Shown piece after piece: positions 5,938 through 10,060 of a DNA stretch of 10,060 bases. Each line of letters starts with the position of its first letter. The stretch's first letter is position 1. This stretch comes from Sulfurovaceae bacterium. Its GTDB lineage: Bacteria; Campylobacterota; Campylobacteria; Campylobacterales; Sulfurovaceae. Position numbers and translations under genes: made by a program. The notes under the pieces are model-generated. The model did not search any database. It was not told the origin of the DNA and saw nothing but the letters and a program-made list of their open reading frames with translations. The stretch is taken from the NCBI GenBank assembly GCA_029933395.1, contig JAOZOG010000066.1:1-10060 (forward strand). The letters run 5' to 3'.

Positions 5938-7304
5938 TACATCATTCCCCTCATCATCAGGTCGAAATAGGCGCGTCGCATCAGATGCAAGTCCATTGCC
6001 CACCAAATCCATCTCGGTTTGCTTGGATCGAGGGGGAAGGTAGGCAGCAGGCCTTTGGGAGTATATTCGGCGAGCATCACTTTGCCGTAGCGTGTCTTGA
6101 TCGGTGAGACAGAGTAGCCGTTGTAGTATATCGGCAGTTTTTTCTCCTCCAGAATGGCGGCAATATTGTCCTGCAGGACGATCGCCTGTTCCCGTATGGC
6201 GCCTCCGCTCTTGCCGGAGGGAAGGCCTGTGACATCTCCTATGCCGAAGACATTGGGATATCGGGGATTTTGCAATGTTTCTCCATCGACCTCCAGCCAT
6301 CCTTTGTGCTTGCCTTCCTGCACGGTAAGGCCGGAGTCCAATAGGGCTTTAGGTGGCTGCATTGCCGGAGTGATATGCAGGTAGTCGTAGGGGATCTCCA
6401 CAATATCATCGCCATGGGAGTAGAGTGCTACTTTTTTCTCCCGATCGATATGCTTGAGAATATGGTCGTAGTGTACGGTTACGTTTCCTGCCGCTTTCAA
6501 CTCCTTTTTGAGTGCCCTGTCTATCTCTGGGGAGGGGAAGAGCGTTTTGTCGGCTTTGGTCAGTATCAGGGATGCTTTCTGGTGCAGGTCCTGGCCCTTT
6601 TTGCGCAAGCCGTTTCCTTTGAGTCTGTCATTGGCCAAGAAGAGCATATCCAGCGAGGCACCCTCTCCTTTGATCGGTGTCGAGGGATCGGCGAAGAGTA
6701 TTTTCAGGTCCGACTTCGCTGCACGTCTGCGAATCGACTTGAGCCATATTCGTGAGATGATGGCCCCCTGGGAGGTGCCCTTGTCCAAATCGTTGAGGTG
6801 GACACTGGCGATACCATCCTTTCCGATATCGGAGAGATCGAGTCCTTCGATCGAGCTGTAGTCATATTCGCAGCCCAGCGCGACAATCAGATAGTCGTAG
6901 GGGATGTCGCCGTTTTTTTCAGTGTGGACTTTGTTGCTGTCAGGAATGAATGCCGTCACCTTGTCCTGCAGCCAGTTGACTTTGTCCGGAAGCAGATCTT
7001 TGGTTCGGCGCTTGTTGTCATACTCACTGTAGAGACCGGCTGCGACATAAACCTGCCCGCTCTGGTAGAGATGTATCTCGTTGGGGGCGATCAGGGTGAT
7101 TTTGGCATTGGGTGTGGATCTGCGCAGGCGTGCCGCTACAGTGATGCCACCTGTTCCGCCCCCGACAATGACGATACGGGCCTCTTTTTTGCTGGAGGGC
7201 GCAGAGAGCCTTGCCTCCGCCGAGGCGGGACTGGTCCCTGTCAGCAGTGATGCGCCGCCGATCCCCATCAATTTCAGAGCATCTCTTCGCTTCAGTCTCT
7301 CCAT
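5937..7304 (-). CDS. TAT-exported SQR-like FAD oxidoreductase lacking redox cysteines
   Basis: A 455-aa flavoprotein of the sulfide:quinone reductase/flavocytochrome c family. The N-terminus carries a twin-arginine signal (KRRDALKLMG, residues 5-14), a hydrophobic stretch and an ASA|E cleavage site after residue 29, predicting export as a folded protein to the periplasm. The FAD Rossmann motif VGGGTGG is at 47-53, IPYDYLIVALG at 134-144, and YPNVFGIGDVTGLP at 349-362. The C-terminus (431-455) is rich in Trp and Met and amphipathic, as for membrane-surface quinone contact. The two redox cysteines of SQR are absent: G213 and V358 occupy those places and only C145 remains. The ATG at 7304 is chosen for its strong AAGGAGG SD and because the TAT signal begins there. 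Thirteen bp separate it from the ATPase stop. The electron donor is unknown. Confidence 0.85.
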   Translation of the reverse strand: MERLKRRDALKLMGIGGASLLTGTSPASAEARLSAPSSKKEARIVIVGGGTGGITVAARLRRSTPNAKITLIAPNEIHLYQSGQVYVAAGLYSEYDNKRRTKDLLPDKVNWLQDKVTAFIPDSNKVHTEKNGDIPYDYLIVALGCEYDYSSIEGLDLSDIGKDGIASVHLNDLDKGTSQGAIISRIWLKSIRRRAAKSDLKILFADPSTPIKGEGASLDMLFLANDRLKGNGLRKKGQDLHQKASLILTKADKTLFPSPEIDRALKKELKAAGNVTVHYDHILKHIDREKKVALYSHGDDIVEIPYDYLHITPAMQPPKALLDSGLTVQEGKHKGWLEVDGETLQNPRYPNVFGIGDVTGLPSGKSGGAIREQAIVLQDNIAAILEEKKLPIYYNGYSVSPIKTRYGKVMLAEYTPKGLLPTFPLDPSKPRWIWWAMDLHLMRRAYFDLMMRGMM

Positions 7305-7317
7305 ATCGGCCTCCTTT

Positions 7318-9945
7318 TTATATGATATCTTCATGATATTTCCTTCGATAGTAGCGGAGTACGAGCATCTTGACGGCATCGTTGAAGACGAACCATACCA
7401 TGGCGTAACCCCACATCCAGATCGCCCACTCCCAGCCTATCGGCTCCATCAGCCCGAAACCATAGACGGCGATGATCGTACCGGCAACCCGGCTGGAGAA
7501 TGTCGCGCTGAAAAGCGTCCAGGATGGCCATGGGCGCTTCCAGAACCAGTCGTCGATACGGGTATTGTAGATCGTGCCATGTCCTGCTATGACCAGCTTG
7601 GCAAAAAAGGCCGATTGTACGAAGTCCAGCGGCAGGTGCATCAGGGATATCAGTATCCAGAAAAGGGCAAAGGAGGAGAGGACTCCGGCCAATCCCAGCC
7701 AGCCGGCAAGGATAAAGACCTCTTTCATATCCCAGCGTACCGGATTTTCCCGAACTTTTGTATTGTCGTAGGCGATGGTCATGATCGGAATATCGTTGAG
7801 CAGTGCCAGGATGATGATCATCAGTGCCGTGATCGGGTAGAAGTCATAGATTACGATCGCCAGCGTCATGAAGATAATGACCCGGATGGTTTCGGCGATA
7901 CGGAAGATCGCATAACTCTTCATCCGCTCGAAGATCTGGCGGGCCTCCTTGATCGCATCGACGATGACGGTGAGCCCCGGTGCCATCAGGACGATATCGG
8001 CTGCCGCCCTGGCTGCATCGGTCGCTCCGCTGACTGCGATACCGCAGTCCGCTTTCTTCAGTGCCGGCGCATCGTTGACGCCGTCTCCTGTCATACCGAC
8101 GATATGATCCGCTTTTTGCAATTCGTCGACGATAAAGTATTTGTCTTCGGGATACACCTGTGCAAAACCGTCTGCCTGCTCGATCAGTGCAATGATTTCC
8201 GATTCATGCTTCTTGACCGCACCTTTGGGGATCGGCATATTGTAGAGTTCTCTCTGTACCTTCTTTGTGATGTCGCTGACGATCGCTTCGATATGCTCTT
8301 TGTTGTCACCAGGCCGCATCGCTTCGGCAATTGCACGGGAGAGGACTTTGGAGAGATAGAGATACTCTTCGATCGACTCCCCTTTGAGCATCCGTACATC
8401 TTCTATCGTATCGCCGATCTCGAGCAGTCCGGCGATATATTTCGCGACGGCGATATTGTCGCCCGTCACCATTTTGACGCTGATACCCTTGGACTTGGCT
8501 TCGCTGATCGCCTCTTTGGAATCGACTCTGGGCGGATCGAAGAGAGGTATCAGGCCGACAAAATGATAGATATCCTCTTCACATCTGCGATAAGCGACTC
8601 CCAATGTTCTGAAGCCTTTGTCCGCAAAGTTCTCCACCTCTGCATAGGCAGCTTTTTTGTCGAACTCCTTCTCGTCACTCTGTTCGAGGATGACCTGAGG
8701 AGCACCCTTGGTGACGACCAGTTCACAGTCGCTTCCCTCATAGACTCCTTCGGTGCGTTTATGCACCGGATCAAAGGGAAGAAATTTTTTCAGTTTCCAG
8801 CCGGAAAGCTTTTCTCGGAGTCTCTTCTCCTCGATATAAGCGAAGATCGGTTTTTCGATCGGATCATGATTCTCCTCTTTGCTTGCCAGCGCTGCATAGA
8901 CCATCAGATCGTCGGCGCTGTATCCAGGTGTCAGCCAGGGGTCGGCCAGACTCATACTGTTTTGAGTCAGTGTCCCTGTCTTGTCCGAACAGAGGATATC
9001 CATCCCTGCCACCTCTTCGATGGCGGCCAGTCGGCTGACGATTGCATCTTTGGCTGCCAATGCACGCGCCCCGATCGCCATTGTCACCGTCAGTACCGCC
9101 GGCATCGCGACAGGTATGGCAGAGATTGTCAATACCAGTGCGAAGATCAGCAGTTCTACGGTAGGTTGATGTGTATCGATACCATGGTAAACAATGATGG
9201 CGATCATTGCGAGTGTCAGAAGGATGAGAAAGTTACCGACCTTGATCACCATCTTCTGGAAGTGGCTCCGCTCTTCAAGTTGTGCTTTCGCGACCAGGCC
9301 GACTGTTTTTCCGAAATAGGTATTTTTACCTGTTGTGGTCACTTTGGCGATCATTTCACCCTGCTTGATGATTGCATTGGCATAGAGTTCGTCTCCTGCC
9401 TTTTTGTCAACGGGCAGCGATTCACCTGTCAATGCAGACTGGTCCACCAGCAGGAACTCACCGCCCTCAAGCAGTTTGGCGTCCGCCGGTACGATATCAC
9501 CGATCTTGATCTTGATGATGTCGCCCGGAACAATCTCTTTGGCATCGATATCCTGCCACTTCCCATCGCGCAATACCAATGCCTGGCGTGCCAGTTTCTT
9601 CTTCAGTACGGCGATGGCATTGAGGGCTCTGGACTCCTGATAAAAATCGACGATTGCATTGACCATGAGAAGGATTGTAATGATCGTGAAATCTTCCCAG
9701 CGCTGTACCAGAGCGGAGAGGATCGCCGCTACTTCGATCATCCACGGGATCGGCCCCCAGAAGCGACGCAGCAATCTATGCAGCCACGTCTCCTCTTTCT
9801 CCTCTATGGCATTGGGGCCGTACTTTTTGAGCCGCTCTTCGGCCTCTTCGCTGCTGAGTCCCTGCAGGTTCTCTTCTTCTACATGTTCTATTGGTTTCTT
9901 GTCGGTGGATCGCTTTTTTGTACCATTACCATTATCTGGCATCAT
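7318..9945 (-). CDS. P-type plasma-membrane proton ATPase (P3A type)
   Basis: An 875-aa cation pump resembling PMA1/AHA-type H+-ATPases, which expel protons at the cost of ATP. In order: TGES (173-176) in the actuator domain; IPVAMPAVL in membrane helix 4 (277-285); CSDKTGTLT with phosphorylated Asp321; KGAP (413-416) in the nucleotide domain; MTGDGVNDAPALKKAD (618-633) hinge; helix 5/6 region with D701 and LLNDIPIMTIAYDN (715-728). There are no CxxC or metal-binding domains, and the helix 4 and hinge motifs favour H+ over heavy metals or Ca2+. A stretch of about 50-60 residues (around 524-582) in the P domain has no match in the plant and yeast pumps I can recall. Two adjacent ATGs (9945 and 9942) are possible; the AAGGA spacing slightly favours the second. 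It heads the five-gene operon. Confidence 0.9.
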   Translation of the reverse strand: MMPDNGNGTKKRSTDKKPIEHVEEENLQGLSSEEAEERLKKYGPNAIEEKEETWLHRLLRRFWGPIPWMIEVAAILSALVQRWEDFTIITILLMVNAIVDFYQESRALNAIAVLKKKLARQALVLRDGKWQDIDAKEIVPGDIIKIKIGDIVPADAKLLEGGEFLLVDQSALTGESLPVDKKAGDELYANAIIKQGEMIAKVTTTGKNTYFGKTVGLVAKAQLEERSHFQKMVIKVGNFLILLTLAMIAIIVYHGIDTHQPTVELLIFALVLTISAIPVAMPAVLTVTMAIGARALAAKDAIVSRLAAIEEVAGMDILCSDKTGTLTQNSMSLADPWLTPGYSADDLMVYAALASKEENHDPIEKPIFAYIEEKRLREKLSGWKLKKFLPFDPVHKRTEGVYEGSDCELVVTKGAPQVILEQSDEKEFDKKAAYAEVENFADKGFRTLGVAYRRCEEDIYHFVGLIPLFDPPRVDSKEAISEAKSKGISVKMVTGDNIAVAKYIAGLLEIGDTIEDVRMLKGESIEEYLYLSKVLSRAIAEAMRPGDNKEHIEAIVSDITKKVQRELYNMPIPKGAVKKHESEIIALIEQADGFAQVYPEDKYFIVDELQKADHIVGMTGDGVNDAPALKKADCGIAVSGATDAARAAADIVLMAPGLTVIVDAIKEARQIFERMKSYAIFRIAETIRVIIFMTLAIVIYDFYPITALMIIILALLNDIPIMTIAYDNTKVRENPVRWDMKEVFILAGWLGLAGVLSSFALFWILISLMHLPLDFVQSAFFAKLVIAGHGTIYNTRIDDWFWKRPWPSWTLFSATFSSRVAGTIIAVYGFGLMEPIGWEWAIWMWGYAMVWFVFNDAVKMLVLRYYRRKYHEDII

Positions 9946-9979
9946 ACTTCCTTTTTAATGATCATTGCCTATTTGATTT

Positions 9980-10011
9980 ATTATACTCTTCTACCTTAAC
10001 CGAAAAGTTAA
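9980..10011 (-). promoter_or_regulatory. Promoter and candidate operator of the ATPase operon
   Basis: On the minus strand a perfect TATAAT -10 box lies at 9985-9980, 35 bp before the ATG. Ten bases upstream is the inverted repeat TTAAC-CGAAAA-GTTAA (plus-strand 9996-10011), covering where a -35 element would be. The first ten bases, TTAACCGAAA, are identical to and similarly spaced as those in the small-gene operon promoter at 641-650. No -35 consensus is seen, so activator-dependent or repressed transcription is plausible. Confidence 0.6.
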
Positions 10012-10043
10012 TAAACACGTTTCATTTTCAGCATTTCGTCACA

Positions 10044-10055
10044 ATCGTAAACGAT
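10044..10055. repeat. Short palindrome ATCGT-AA-ACGAT
   Basis: A perfect 5-bp inverted repeat with a 2-bp centre lies about 60 bp upstream of the ATPase -10 box. It could be a further regulator site, or belong to a neighbouring gene beyond the window edge, or be chance. Nothing else is seen between 10012 and 10060. Confidence 0.25.
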
Positions 10056-10060
10056 GGGTT

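Noticed and set aside
5938..6300. Upstream extension of the PPK2 frame by 121 codons
   Set aside because: The extra residues are Arg/Gln-rich and unlike PPK2, and overlap the well-supported flavoprotein gene. The ATG at 5937 with the TAATG overlap gives a family-length protein.
7081..9999. A 972-codon open frame on the plus strand opposite the ATPase and the flavoprotein gene
   Set aside because: It is the antisense shadow of a gene whose codon use avoids stops on the other strand. Its composition is very odd (Asp, Cys, His and Gln rich, no domain pattern), it has no SD, and the minus-strand protein shows every P-type ATPase motif.
10054..10060. Possible divergent gene start (ATG at 10054, plus strand) at the right edge
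   Set aside because: Only two codons are visible and no SD precedes the ATG, so it cannot be supported.

Overview
This is a dense, gene-rich bacterial window. Base composition looks close to even, although I did not count it. The gene content is a TAT-exported sulfide:quinone-reductase-like flavoprotein, a TauE/SafE permease, PPK2, an MgtC/DUF4010 membrane protein and a P-type proton ATPase. Together with the short, SD-led gene spacing this would suit a Gram-negative chemolithotroph, plausibly a sulfur- or hydrogen-oxidising Campylobacterota such as a Sulfurovum/Nitratifractor relative. That placement is an inference from gene families, not from any marker gene.

Layout. Left edge (1-569, minus strand): a short operon of two small genes, a basic two-helix membrane protein of 78 aa and a charged coiled-coil protein of 76 aa, with a possible third gene running off the edge. 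Positions 570-834 hold promoter DNA for that operon and for the divergent TauE/SafE permease (835-1593, plus strand). The permease gene converges on the remnant of a FAD/disulfide oxidoreductase (1522-1755, minus), which is cut off just after its CxxxxC redox motif. The remnant is stop-to-start coupled to an intact class I fructose-bisphosphate aldolase (1756-2658, minus). The aldolase has its own apparent promoter, with a tandem 11-bp repeat and a hairpin in the 5' leader.

The right three quarters (9945 down to 2791, minus strand) is one compact five-gene operon: P-type proton ATPase, TAT-exported SQR-like flavoprotein, PPK2 polyphosphate kinase, MgtC/SapB-DUF4010 membrane protein, and an SLC13/ArsB-like permease. 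Gaps are 13 bp or less, with TAATG and ATGA overlaps. A reasonable inference is an ion and energy homeostasis unit. The pump exports protons using ATP, PPK2 can regenerate nucleoside triphosphate from polyphosphate, the flavoprotein may exchange electrons with the quinone pool from the periplasmic side, and two uncharacterised transporters handle ions or organic anions.

The most notable points are four. The SQR-like protein lacks both redox cysteines of true SQRs. The same sequence block (TTAACCGAAA) sits just upstream of the -10 box of both the ATPase operon and the small-gene operon at the window's other end, suggesting shared control. The ATPase has an apparent insertion in its P domain. 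The flavoprotein is decapitated but still coupled to the aldolase. No tRNA, rRNA, CRISPR array, insertion sequence or convincing intrinsic terminator was seen.
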